Below are positions 1 to 11,142 of a stretch of DNA of 64,000 nucleotides, piece after piece. Below the pieces are notes generated by a model. That model did not search any database, was not told where the DNA came from, and saw only the letters and a list, made by a program, of their open reading frames with translations. The position numbers and the translations under genes are program-made. Within the stretch, counting starts at the first letter, position 1. Each line of letters starts with the position of its first letter. This stretch comes from Coleophoma eucalyptorum (Eukaryota > Ascomycota > Leotiomycetes > Helotiales > Dermateaceae), in contig JALRME010000011.1 of the NCBI GenBank assembly GCA_026120035.1, positions 992,001 to 1,056,000 on the forward strand, read 5' to 3'.

Positions 1-227
1 TTTTTGCCGAGTAAATCAGCGATCACAGGATCTGCCCATTCAGATCCAAGAGGTGTCTTGGCTAGAGCGGGGGTGAGTTCGTCGTTGAATTCTTTAAGCT
101 CATCTGCGGCAAGGAAGTTCTTGATGACAACAACACCTTCAGAGTAGAATGCCTTCATGATGGCATCCTTTCCCGCAGATGCTGGGATCCTCTGAATTGT
201 CGGCATCTCTTGTTGAACTGAACCCAT
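1..227 (-). CDS. Phytanoyl-CoA dioxygenase (PhyH)-like protein, N-terminal fragment
   Basis: The reading frame opens with ATG at 227 and runs off the left edge of the window, giving about 75 residues beginning MGSVQQEMPTIQRI. The segment FYSEGVVVIKNFLAADEL, followed by an acidic stretch, resembles the N-terminus of fungal PhyH-type Fe(II)/2-oxoglutarate dioxygenases, where a short helix precedes the GVVVI strand. The metal-binding H-x-D...H residues would lie outside the window, so activity cannot be judged. No intron is seen in the visible part. The nearest gene is the permease ending at 1447, transcribed in the same direction. The family call rests on a short fragment. Substrate is unknown; fungal relatives include many secondary-metabolite oxygenases as well as housekeeping enzymes. 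Confidence 0.6.
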   Translation of the reverse strand, partial: MGSVQQEMPTIQRIPASAGKDAIMKAFYSEGVVVIKNFLAADELKEFNDELTPALAKTPLGSEWADPVIADLLGK

Positions 228-1446
228 GGCGAATCGTGTGATGGTGATGTACTTATAAGTTTGATTAATTTTGGATAGTAAAAATTCAGTCTTGGTTTGT
301 TGCGTTTTCAATATCGTGTTCTTATTTGAGATGTTCTTATTTGAGAAGGTTTAGGTTACTTATATTACGCTCTCAAGCTATGCTAGAGACGACAGAGTTA
401 TTCTGACCTGGGCAAATACCTTATCACAGCCGATGCCTATCGGCTAGTATAGCCGCCCTTTTGAACTAAACATGCCAAAAGTCTTATCACATTACACACC
501 CTAATATGGATCTAGTGTCAAGAGCGGCATGATTTTAATTGGATAGAAGCAAGATAGTATCTACCATTCTCTTCGAATTAGGATCCACAGTGGCTCTAGT
601 TGTCAATTACTGCTGGACGGGCTTCTCGGAAATGTGTTAAATGTACGGGTTAAAGTATCCGTTCACTGATTAAAGATTTGGGTAATTCAACCTCTAAATC
701 CGCCCGACCCAGCCCGCTATTCAGCCCATTCCACAAAGAGAGAGACGCAGGGGCAGGGGATCAACCTTCTTCAACAATATTTGAAATTCCCAGCTCAGGA
801 AGTAACCTATGCAGTTTAAGCAGCAATTTAACGTTCTATTCTTGCGCTGTTGAGCTTATGATTAAGATAGATATCAAAACTCAAATATACCGTCGCTGCA
901 ATTAGTCATGGCACTGGTTATAAATGTCATGAGTAATACAATTGCTAATACCACCCCTATACAAACCCGGTGACGGTTGAGCGCGTAGCTGTTCCGCGGA
1001 TTAGGCTGGAAACATTGTTCAGCGAGTTACTGGAGTGTTTCGTCCTAGCGACTATATGAAACAGCATATCTAGGGCACATGTGGGGATAGTCTCCCTAGC
1101 TGTGCAATATTCGTGTCTCGTAGACCCATAGGATCGTGGAATTTGAGGATATCGGATTATGTAAGGTAAGGTATACCGCATTCGACCTTGCGGGCCTTCG
1201 TACATCTACTCTGAGCTATCCCTACAGATGCACATCATGGATGGTATGTGATGAGACTCTCCAATTTATCTGTCCTTTAAACCGTTCCTACGCATAAGTT
1301 AGGTTCAACATGTACTCCTGAATGGCGAACAAGTAAACACATCTTTCGGCATGCATTTCTAAGTGCAAAATAATCTATAATTTGCCAGAACTAATACTTA
1401 AATCGAATTGCAGATTTACTCTTGACTATTATATTCTATGCCACGC
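228..1446. other. Intergenic, no gene recognised
   Basis: This is about 1.2 kb of AT-rich sequence between two genes on the minus strand. It must contain the promoter of the dioxygenase-like gene and the 3' end of the permease transcript. Short open frames at 678-905 (+) and 957-1205 (-) show no domain, splice-site logic or protein-like composition. Confidence 0.6.
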
Positions 1447-3179
1447 CTAACGACCTACGTATTTCAACTCTAGGTGTCTGAGAGGAATGTACGTAATAAC
1501 AACAAACACCAAAATTAGTTCATTTCCAATATCTCCGCCCGCATCGCCAATCATTCTTCCGATAACACCGACATAAAAAGATTCTACCATTCCTAAGATA
1601 GCTCCAACCCATCCTATCAGGAATGCCGTCAAGCCAGCAAAACCAATTGGTAATTTAGCAGGCGTGTTCCAGCCTTCGAGGTCATAGTTCGCAATATTTC
1701 CTTTCCGGAAATAATAATGCTCGATAAACAAGATTGCGAAGAAACACGTATTGTAATAACCAAGGAGTGAAAGTATGCTGCCTAAGAAAACCAGAATCTT
1801 GTTTCGGCCTATAAGCGAGAGAACAATAAGGACGGCGAAACAAACTAAACTCCAAATAAATCGAGGGATAGCTTGCAACGACTTTGAAAATTGTTGAATA
1901 GACAATGCTGCCGAGTAAATCGAAAGGGAATTTAAACCGACTATAGGATATCATTAGTATTAGTATATAGAGTAAAGAAATCTTTGGTATACTCACCTCC
2001 AGCCAGAGAGAGAAGAACGAGTAGAAACTTGGCAAATCCCTTAGGATACAAGATTAGAATCATGAGGTCTCCAAATCCTCCATTTAAATATGTAGATGCC
2101 CATTCCTCATTCACAGACATAGTTGAGCCAATTAAGCATCCAACCAATTCTCCAATTATAGTTGAAGACCAGATACCAAGCGTAGTCAAAGCAAACACCT
2201 TGGTCTTTGAGATATCTGCAGGATAGTGCACAAAGTAATCTGAAACAAGGGAAGCCCAAGATGCCCCTGAGCCATACTGAATAGCTATAAGGTTCATAAG
2301 CGCTCCAGATGTTGTTAAGCGTGACATGGACGTTGGTGAGCTCAAACTAGCTTGACCTCCTACTTCCCCGTAAATAATTATAAAGATAACAAAGAATGGA
2401 ATCCAGTAGTATACTTCAACGGATAAGAGAGCTTTATATCCACCAAAACTGATAGCTATACTTAAAATTCCAACTAAGACAATCCCTAGTGAGATTGATA
2501 TTTTGTAGTCTGAAACTGATGATAGAGCTTGACCGCCGGTAATACACGCAACTGCCGACCAGCCTAGCTGAGCGAAAATATTAAGAGCGGCAACAATTTT
2601 CGATGGCCTAGTAAAATAAGTATTAGGCTATAAGCAAAATAATAACAACGGGTAAAGTTTATTGTTGTTGTAGACATACCACCACCCAAAGCTGTATCTC
2701 GATATTGCAACTTGTCGGAGACCAGTGGCGGGACCTAATGTAGCACACCAGCCCTTTGAATAATTAGTAATTGTAATTAGAGTAAAAGTACAGGAATTAC
2801 GTACAGACACTGCAGATCCTAGAAGAGTAGCAAAAAAGACAATTGGGATTGTCTGAGAAAGTGATAAACCGTACTGCCATGGTATAAAGCCTGTAGTAAG
2901 ACCGCCGATACTATATGCTCCAGCTGAAGCCCACATAAAGAACATGACCCATACATTGGGAGGTTGTCTCTCGCCCGCAGGAATCCGTCTAGGTCCATGG
3001 CTCTCTATGCCGAGTTTGCGATCAAGAACTGCTTCGTAGTAACGCAAAGCACCAAGAAACCCACGTTTGTTCGTCAACTCGCTAACTTCGGCGACTACTA
3101 TCTCGGAAGCGGAATCTGATTGGAGAGGATCAACGACAGGTGATTTTTCCATCTTGTCAAATCCGACTGCGGCGCCCAT
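1447..3179 (-). CDS. NCS1-family purine/cytosine-type permease
   Basis: This is a plasma-membrane nucleobase:cation symporter of about 510 residues with the hydrophobic pattern of a 12-TM carrier. ATG at 3179 starts MGAAVGFDKMEKS. The N-terminal part has the Fcy2-like block RPNVW-type region here written RQPPNVWVMFF, then GAYSIGGLTTGF and the FGWWYG motif. Later blocks include GQALSSVSDYKISI, VSDYFVHYPADIS and a final helix pair ending HLELKYVGR. I place three introns: about 2757-2808, about 2610-2678 and about 1950-1996. Joined, the frame is open throughout. The family imports cytosine, purines or related bases; specificity cannot be read from sequence. The promoter carries several GATAA motifs, which fits nitrogen-regulated uptake. 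The gene looks intact. Confidence 0.88.
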
Positions 3180-3327
3180 ACCTGCTATCAAAGGTGAATA
3201 GACTGAGAGAGGATTGATATGGAAGAGAGAGTGGTTTGCTGATGACGAACAACAAGCCCACAGCTCGAGGATCCCAAGCGTTTTAAATAAGAGCCAACGA
3301 GTAAAGAAGATGGCTCGCTCAGGATGT

Positions 3328-3387
3328 TTATCGCGCTAGTGCTGATAAGGTTTCAACCAATCGAAGTCGAAAGACGAAAGACGATAA
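3328..3387. promoter_or_regulatory. Cluster of three GATAA (HGATAR) motifs upstream of the permease
   Basis: GATAA occurs on the minus strand at 3328-3332 and on the plus strand at 3344-3348 and 3383-3387, all with permitted flanks. They lie about 150-210 bp upstream of the permease start at 3179. Such clusters are the binding sites of AreA/NIT2-type nitrogen GATA factors in filamentous fungi. The link to nitrogen control here is inferred. Confidence 0.5.
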
Positions 3388-4139
3388 GACGGTCTGGCGA
3401 ACCCGAGTTTAATTAATTTGTTGAAGTTCATGTTTTCTCACAACTAGCTCCTAACTGTACATACATTAAACATGAGGTAGTCAGCTTTGCTAATTTATGG
3501 AATGCTTCTGAATAAGCTCACACGCTTTCTGTGAACTAGCCTTATCGAATTCTAAGTATTGTACCTCTTACTGAATGACCCATGGACTAAAGAGGATCTC
3601 TTTAGAGAGGTTCATGATATGACATATACATAACTGTCCTTTTTTGACAGCCTATAGAATTAATAATAGAATTGATATAGGGTCACACTACCTGTACTCG
3701 TTATCGCTCGGACATCATTTTCCTACACAAGATTATCTCCCGAGACTTAACTATGGACCTATTATCTTTTCTTTATCTCTCGGCAAATGCCTCCCTTACT
3801 CCGCTATAAATGGACAGGATAGGATAAGAAGATTTGTAGATTCTCTTTCATTATGACGAATGTGAGAGCCCGGAATCCGCGGCACCCGGAACATCACAGC
3901 AGAGTTTTAATATCAAGTTCGTTCGTAATCGTTCAAGAGTGGGTGGTGGCAGAGGCGTACGGCGGATCTTAGAACGTGAATCGCGGAAACGTTGGGCCAT
4001 AGCTAGAGGAAACTGAAGGGGCGGATTTTCGTATTTCTAGGTACCCAGAAGAAGAATATTTCACAACGATATTTGAAATCGCTCGGGAATGTTGGCGATA
4101 GTGTACTGTATGTTATGCTCCTTATTACGGGTTCAATTC
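3388..4139. other. Intergenic, shared upstream region, no gene recognised
   Basis: This stretch lies between the divergently transcribed permease and alcohol dehydrogenase. The short frames at 3644-3856 (+) and 4003-4224 (-) have no recognisable protein content. I see no RNA gene. Confidence 0.55.
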
Positions 4140-4165
4140 TGTGATGTATGTATATATACATCACA
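4140..4165. promoter_or_regulatory. Inverted repeat in the alcohol dehydrogenase promoter
   Basis: TGTGATGTA (4140-4148) is mirrored by TACATCACA (4157-4165) around an 8-bp AT-rich spacer. The end lies 85 bp before the ATG at 4251. A dyad of this size so close to a start could be a regulator site, but no protein is identified. Confidence 0.35.
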
Positions 4166-4250
4166 AGCCCCTCCACTGCAAAAATTGTGTTAACCATTAA
4201 ATACTTGAACTTTTCCAACAGCATCAGTCATTTCTATCTTTAGATTAAAT

Positions 4251-5383
4251 ATGACAGCAAACGACCACAGCAAGGGCACCATGCCTGAAAGTCAAAAGGC
4301 GGCTCAATACTGGTCCAAGACAAATTTCATCACCGTAAACACGATCCCAGTTCCCACACCTTCGGAAGACCAGCTCCTTATAAAAGTTGCTTCAGCGTCA
4401 CTCTGCCATAGTGACCTTATGCTTCTCGAGCCAAATGATATGGGCATCGATGTCGGTGATGGGCAACCAGTGACCATTGGCCACGAAGCGACAGGGACAA
4501 TTATTTCTGTTCCAGCCTCCTGCACCGATCCGAACTTGAAGATAGGTGCAAAGATTGGGTTTCTATTGCCCGAACAAGTTTGCTATGACTGTGCTGGCTG
4601 CCAAATACACAATACATTCTGTACAAATGGAAACCCGCTGTTGTCTGGTTTCAGCAGGAATGGATTTTTTCAAGAATATGTAGTTTCTCATTGGAGAAAT
4701 GCTATTGTGCTACCTGAGAGCTTAGACTTGTATGAAGCTGCTCCTCTCTTTTGTGCTGGTGTCACCAGCTGGCACGGTGTTACTGAAGCGATGATAAATC
4801 CTGGGGAATGGATGGCAATAATTGGCTGTGGAGGCTTGGGACATTTAGGTCTGCTCATTCATGACAAATCTGAAAATTGTCAAGTTACTAACAAAATCTA
4901 GGTATTCAATATGCAAAAGCCCTGGATTATAAGGTAATCGCAATTGATCTTGTAGATGCACAACTGGAGGAGGCAAAGCTCTCTGGGGCAGACTATAGTT
5001 TTAACCCAAAGAAAGATCCGGACTATATCAAAAGGATTATGGAGATTACAAATGGCGGTTGCCATGCAGCAGTCAACTATACGAACTCAAAGCCTGCTTA
5101 TGACTCAACCCCCAGTCTCCTAAAGCCTGGGGGGATCATGATGGTCGTTGGACTTCCTCAGCAGGGGATCACATTAAATGCCTTCGAATTCGCGATTGGC
5201 AGATATCGTATAGGAGGAGCAAGCAATGGTACTCCGCAGAAGTTGAAACTGTGCATTGACTTTTCTGCAACGCACAAAATCAAGCCTCACGTAACATTTT
5301 ACAAGCTCGACCAGATTCAAGAGATGATCGACACGATGCGTGCTGGGAAAGCTAGAGGAAGACTAGCGGTGAAATTTGATTGA
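4251..5383 (+). CDS. Zinc-dependent alcohol dehydrogenase (MDR family)
   Basis: Two exons, 4251-4848 and 4902-5383, encode 359 residues. The 53-nt intron has the branch site CTAAC and ends CTAG. Catalytic zinc ligands are seen as C52-H53 (SLCHSD) and H78-E79 in GHEATG. Structural-zinc cysteines are at 111, 114, 117 and 124, with the last spacer one residue shorter than usual. The nucleotide-binding loop IIGCGGLGHLG spans the splice junction. The family oxidises primary or secondary alcohols or reduces aldehydes with NAD(P), normally in the cytosol. A second in-frame ATG at codon 11 (MPESQKAAQ) is an equally plausible start. The gene is intact; the substrate is unknown. It is divergent from the permease. 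Confidence 0.88.
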
Positions 5384-6444
5384 GGGGTGAATATTTCAAA
5401 TGGAGGATAAAGTTACTTTGGGTTTTCGATTGCACATCATTCAGTTAGCTCCCTATAAAAGCCAATATGCTGGACCAGAAGAAAATGTAAATTTTTTACA
5501 GACTTGAAACATCCAAAATACCATCTATAATACAATTGTTTCGTTGCAGCGAACTAAATAAGGCGGCTCTTATCCTAAATTAAGATGCTAAACTAAGATG
5601 CTACTTGCTTAGGGAGAATCTGCTCTCAATGTTCACATCCAGGTAACGGTGTAGAAAGAACTGACTTCGACCACAGACCACTGTGGCTACTTTTGATTTG
5701 ACAGGTAAACAGGTAGTGACATCTATAAGCTGTTACTGGGGCCCTATCAAATACGACCTCGGCTGATTAATGATTTATTTAATATCATTACTTCTAATCA
5801 TTTGAAAGACGACTTCCTAAATTTTCTAGCAACTCAGTTGTATTTGATAGTGATAACTAAAGTGAACCATACCAATAATCAGCTATACCAGTCAATTACG
5901 CTAGTATACTATAATCCAAAACCTAGAGGATTTTCATTACTTTCCAGGAACTTTGTATCTGAGTAACAAAGTCTTGGATATGAGTAGTAGGTGGTTTGGA
6001 GCTTAGAAAGTTGACTTCAGAAAAAGGTCTATACGTCATAGAAATAAGGGATCTACGACAGCATTTGCAAAACAGTTATTATATAATACCGAGATCACAA
6101 AGTAAAAACGAGACTCCTGAATTACTTCAGTACTAGGAAGACTTCCTTAGCATTTGGGTGGAGGTCGAGAGACTTGGATACTCATGTCAGAAGCTTGTTG
6201 TCCTCAAATGTGCTTCATGATAGGTCAATATTTCTGGAATTATCGATCGCCTTGGGTTTTGAGTAGTTGGAGAGACTACGAAGTATTTATTCCAACTACA
6301 AATCTACTTTGGAACGACGGAAGTCCTGGGAGACTATTCATGAGACATAGGATCAATGTGGGCAACTCGATAAATGTTCTTGCTATGATCTTACTTGTGC
6401 ATATATAAGTGGCTGGAATTGTTTCAAACTAAATGCGATACATC
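5384..6444. other. Intergenic between convergent genes, no gene recognised
   Basis: This is about 1.06 kb of AT-rich DNA between the 3' ends of the dehydrogenase and the split regulator. Open frames from 6154 (+) lie partly antisense to the regulator or lack protein character. Confidence 0.55.
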
Positions 6445-8469
6445 CTATATACCATCAAATCTCTCAAAGTCTTGCTCAAACAATCCTGGAATAGTTGCAT
6501 TCCCAACCAGATAATTGTGGAACAGCATACTCATATCGCCGGTATGATCCAGTGGAAAGGCTGGCCAGCCATCCACTGCCTGTTGATTAGACATGAAATC
6601 AAAGTTGGGACCACTAGAATTTTGTATATCATTCTGGCCAGGCACTATTGTAGGAGTAGAATTATGCAAGGTTGTATTGCCAGTCGGAACCGGAGATGTC
6701 GGCCACGTTGCTTGGCTTAGGCAAGACTTAGCTCCGGCGTAGAGAACCTTACAAATATCATAAAGACGCTTGATGTTAGCAGAGTATTCACAAGCTACTT
6801 CCATAGATTGTATAACCTCGTAAAGAAGTTTCAAGTCTCCTAAATCGTTGCTTAGAATTGCAGTACCAATTATGACAATGAATGGCGTGAACGGACAGAA
6901 GAGGAGGTTCCTTCGAAACTATTAGACCACATATAGGAAGCATAAAGCACAAGAGATAGTGCTTACCAGTCAATATAAGCTCGTAATAAACCGTCCGTTC
7001 TTGCAGAAAACCTCCTGCATATCTCTTTATGAGCCTGAAGAGCTTCACGGGCCGTCCTTATGCAATCGTCATGGAAGCGAAGCGGGTTTGCATCATCAGT
7101 TGGCAGTTGTCTATAAACAAGGGTCAAGGTCGTAAGTATCATCATCTCCGTGTCCATAAAAGGTTCTTCCAATGATTTTGGCGAATCCTGCCTGCCTTTC
7201 TACTCGACGTCAGTGTTTATTTCACCAGGTTCAGTTATAATTTAATCATCACCTGACAACGTTCACGATGCTCTAAAAGCTCATGAGCTAAGCTCCTCGT
7301 GGATTCTATCTTTCTTTCTGGACTGCTTAGTAGGCCATGAGCGGAGTACAACTTCTGATATATTTGTCCCTGTACCCTGGATAGGTCAAGCCAAAGGTAG
7401 GCTAGTAATGCAACCTCGTTATCCTCGACCTGAGGATATTCTATAATAATATCATAGTCGGAGAATGTTGGAGCACGACCAACATTGAGTGAGAGGCCCT
7501 TATCTAGACCATATGTATACCAGAAGAGTGTCCTTTTACGATTGTTCTGGGAATCTTCTGGATTTTCCTTATATCTATGAAGGCCTGAATCGAGACAGAG
7601 TCGAGCTGACATTGATGTCAATGTCCAAGCGACATGAAGATTTGATCGGGATATTGCTAATTGGGCCTAAATATGGAATTTAGCTTAATGTAGTGACCTA
7701 AGAATGCATTAAAGACCTACACCAACAAGTAGAGCCTCGATACTGTCAAGTGTAGGTTCTATAGATATACCCAATTTCTCAATAGCGGTAGACATATTGC
7801 TTTCGCACATCGTAACTGCATCGGCAGCTTGTGAAGGATTAATTCCCAATCGTCCAAGCTCCGCTGCGGGGATATTATACATTATACTAACGATTCCACC
7901 ATTGGCAATGATGAACTCTTGGATTGTATATCCGCTGACCGGAAAGTAGACTTTCTGACAAATTTGTCTGTGCCTGTCTAAATCCAACATCGGCGCAGAG
8001 AGAAAGAGAATACGCTTTGCCTCTGTTTATATGCGTAAGCATATACATACATCTAAAAAGACTAGGTAGTTTACCATGAACAAATCCTAGAACTTTGAGC
8101 ACCAATTGAGCTGGAGGCATTGGTAGATCATGTTTGAAGTTATGTGTCCGTCTTATGGTCTTAGGATTAAGTAGATTCTTCAGAGAATTCAACGTAGAGG
8201 TTCTATTTTCATCAAGTAATGGTGTGGGAGAATGTTGGAGAGCCTGCTCTACAGCGTGACTTGTTTGCTGAGATTGTATTTCAAATGAAGAATCGCCAAG
8301 ATACTGACTTAATGGCATTGCCTCTGGCTTTGAACCAGCTGAAGTTGACTCGTTCGGATCTATGGAGGCTCTGGGCAGAGGCGATCCGTACGGAGTATGC
8401 TGGCTTGAGCGATTCCTTTCATTTTTGTCAAGCTCTCTCACGGTCTTTTGGATATCCGAAAGCTGAATA

Positions 8470-8515
8470 ACGTATTGGATAAGCGAGTGCACCAAACAAG
8501 CGAATGCACCACTTT
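8470..8515 (+). repeat. Left terminal inverted repeat of the pogo element
   Basis: All 46 bases match the reverse complement of 10282-10327. The match continues imperfectly for about five more bases. Confidence 0.95.
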
Positions 8516-8573
8516 CTAGCGCGACACGCTACCTTTCCTTTAATACCTTATAACTCTACAATAAAATATAACT

Positions 8574-10238
8574 ATGCTTCCGTACGAAAATAGGGTTATC
8601 CTTGCACTCAAATCAATTGAAGCGAACCCAAGTTATAGTCTTAGAGCTATAGCAAAGACCTATAATATTATACATACAACACTTCTACGAAGACACGCCG
8701 GAAAACTTGTACGACGCGATATCCAACCAAACTCGAAGAAACTTATGAAACTCGAAGAAGAGGTTATTATACGATATATAATTGAGTTAGGAACGCGATC
8801 ATTTCCTCCTAGACTACGTGGTATTAAAGATATGGCAAATCAACTCCTACGTACACGCGACGCGCTTCCAGTTGGTAAACGCTGGGCTGGGAACTTCGTA
8901 CGGCGCCAGCCAGAGCTCCGCACGCGTTTCGTTCGAAAATACGACTATTAGAGAGCCTTATGCGAAGATCCAAAGGTTATTAAAGGATGGTTTGCGCTCG
9001 TACGGAATATAAAAGCTAAATACGGGATCGTAGATGAAGATATATACAACTTTGACGAAACAGGGTTTATGATAGGTATAATCTTCCCTGGAATGGTAGT
9101 TACAACTACAGAAGGTCGTAGTAGGGCTAAATTAGCCCAGCCTAGGAATCGAGAATGGGCTATAGTAATCCAAGGAGTTAGTGCTATAGGCTGGGCTCTT
9201 CCACCTTTTATTATTCTAGCAGCCCAGTATCACTTACAGAACTGGCACGAAGAATACGACTTATTAGCTACTTGGGCTCTTACAACTACAGATAATGGCT
9301 GGACTACTAATCCTATAGGCCTAGATTGGATTAAGCACTTTAATAAGCATACAGAGGGTCGTACGAAAGGTAGATATCGACTACTAGTCCTAGATGGCCA
9401 TAAAAGCCACCACTCGACGGATTTTGAGCTTTACTGCTAGGAACACAATATTATCACCCTTTGTATGCCTCCACATTCTTCCCACCTTCTACAGCCACTG
9501 GATGTAGGCTGTTTTGGGCCTTTGAAGCAAGCCTATGGTCGACAGATGGAGGACTTGATGCGGGCACATGTTAACCATATCAGTAAGCTTGAATTCCTCT
9601 GTGGATTCCGGGCTGCTTTCTTTAAAGCTATAACTGAAAAAAACATCCAAGGCGGCTTTACTGGAGCTGGCCTGGTACCGTACGACCCAGAGAGGGTTTT
9701 ATCTAAGCTAGACGTACGACTACGGACCCCAACACCACCTTTACCTATAGCTTCAAGTGACCCTTGGGTTACAAGAACACCCCAAAATCCAATTGAAGCT
9801 GACTCCCAGACTGGTCTTATTAAAACACGGATTTCAAACCACCATAATAGCTCACCAACACCAATTTTAGATGCTGTAGACCAGTTTTCAAAGGGGGCAA
9901 AGACAATGATACACGAAGTAGCCCTTCTTCGAGCCGAGGTCTCTACGCTACGAAGGGCAAATAAAGCCTTAAGTAAACGCCGACGGGCTAAAAGAACTCG
10001 ACTATAGCATGGAGGGACCCTTACAGTAGAAGAAGGCCAGGCGTTAGCTGAGCAGAAGGCTATAAATGATCAGGTAACATAAGAAGTCCGTCAGGGTAGA
10101 AGAACTAAAAGTGGGGCTCGTACGAAGACTAGGTGCTGTAGGGTATGCGGAAAGCCTGGTCATAATGCCCGTACGTGTCGAGAGGCTAGTTCATCGTCTG
10201 ATTCAAGTATTTCAAACACAAATATAGTAGATTTGTAG
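8574..10238 (+). pseudogene. pogo/Fot1 transposase with four in-frame stop codons
   Basis: One uninterrupted frame of 555 codons runs from ATG 8574 to TAG 10236, broken only by nonsense codons at 8949 (TAG), 9438 (TAG), 10005 (TAG) and 10080 (TAA). There is no frameshift. Domains in order are an N-terminal psq-type helix-turn-helix (SLRAIAKTYNI), a Tc5/CENP-B-type second helix-turn-helix, and the DDE catalytic core. The core shows NFDETGF, LVLDGHKSHH and QPLDVGCFGPLK, the three acidic positions of pogo enzymes. A C-terminal zinc knuckle follows (CRVCGKPGHNARTC, CX2CX4HX4C). All four stops could derive from CAG or CAA by one C-to-T change, as in repeat-induced point mutation. This copy cannot make full transposase but keeps perfect ends. 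Confidence 0.9.
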
Positions 10239-10281
10239 GGTTAGTGTAGTAGAATTGAGGTTATTAGAAAGGGGTAGCTAA

Positions 10282-10327
10282 AAAGTGGTGCATTCGCTTG
10301 TTTGGTGCACTCGCTTATCCAATACGT
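10282..10327 (-). repeat. Right terminal inverted repeat of the pogo element
   Basis: This is the exact inverted partner of 8470-8515, followed by the TA duplication at 10328-10329. Confidence 0.95.
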
Positions 10328-10655
10328 TATGGATTTTCTCTAATTGTTCTTCACTTGTGGTGTATTAGATCAGTAGGGCCTAAGGTATATCGACTAGGCT
10401 CACAATTTATTGGAAACCAAAATACGCTGACGTTTCTCCGCGGGTCCGTGAGAAGAGAAACACGAGAGATTGGCACTCTTGCACGCCGAGCATGGTGACA
10501 GTTTATCGCAACGTATCTGGAAGCCGTTAGTTGATGCGATAAAGGGTTTGGGGTATCGGCCGCGGAACCTTTCTCGCCTTGCAAGCCTCACAGGCCCTCA
10601 GCTTTATGCTTAAGTCGGATCGACTTTGTTCTCTTGAGCCGTCATCAACACTCAT

Positions 10656-11142
10656 CTTGAGTACTTGCCAACACCTCTTTCTCTCTTACACTGTGAAAGT
10701 GAAGAACAGAGGATACAGTGTAGGGAGCAAAGTTGGGAGCGGCCGAAAAAAGCCCGAGTTCCGCGGAACCCGCGGCCACCAACTTGGTGGGCCTTTGCTC
10801 GGTTAGCTGTGATACGGATAGTGAATTCTGGTGAGGGCAGTAACTCTCTGCATTACGAAGTTGCCCTGGCGGCGTTGTGCGAAGGAGCTGCTGAAGTAAA
10901 CAGCAACTATCAAGATGGGATTAGACGATACATAGGCTTAAATCACACCATTGTTGAGATTTCCTTGCATTAAGGTAACAGACTACTATCCTTATAACCC
11001 GATTGCTTAATGAAAATGATAATAAGGAAGAATCAGATTACTTTGCACTTACTTCCATCCTTCGGCCATTCTGCGTCGTGGTTCCAACTGGCGGCCATTC
11101 ACTGCACTTGAAACTCCGAATTAATAGGCCATAAAAGACGAA
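10656..11142. other. Divergent promoter region between two Zn2Cys6 regulators
   Basis: This interval separates the starts of the split regulator (minus) and the next regulator (plus). The open frames here are not convincing. I see no repeat. Confidence 0.5.

Larger units (their letters stand above)
8470..10327. mobile_element. pogo/Fot1-type (Tc1-mariner superfamily) DNA transposon
   Basis: The element is 1,858 bp, bounded by 46-bp perfect terminal inverted repeats starting ACGTATTGGATAAGCG. It is flanked by the TA target duplication (8468-8469 and 10328-10329) expected of this superfamily. It carries one transposase reading frame on the plus strand. The insertion interrupts a regulator exon on the opposite strand. 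Confidence 0.93.
6445..10655 (-). pseudogene. Zn2Cys6 transcription factor interrupted by a pogo/Fot1 transposon
   Basis: ATG at 10655 opens exon 1 (10655-10569). A 52-nt intron interrupts the zinc cluster and exon 2 is 10516-10404. Joined, they read RACEACKARKIRCDKLSPC and then SACKSANLSC, a complete CX2CX6CX5CX2CX6C finger. After another intron, exon 3 starts a coiled-coil linker (FEEQLEKIHIQLSDIQKTV). That linker is broken at a TA after only 24 nt by the element at 8470-10327 and resumes at 8467. The rest carries a fungal regulator middle-homology region (AWTLTSMSARLCLDSGLH) and a C-terminus ending at 6445. Removing the element and one TA restores the frame across the insertion site. A separate apparent 1-2 nt frameshift near 8000 suggests further decay. 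A truncated DNA-binding peptide is the likely product. Confidence 0.85.

Noticed and set aside
957..1205. 82-residue minus-strand frame
   Set aside because: Its composition is not protein-like and no family resemblance was seen.
3644..3856. 70-residue plus-strand frame in the permease/dehydrogenase gap
   Set aside because: It contains no ATG-supported, conserved or hydrophobic pattern; considered chance.
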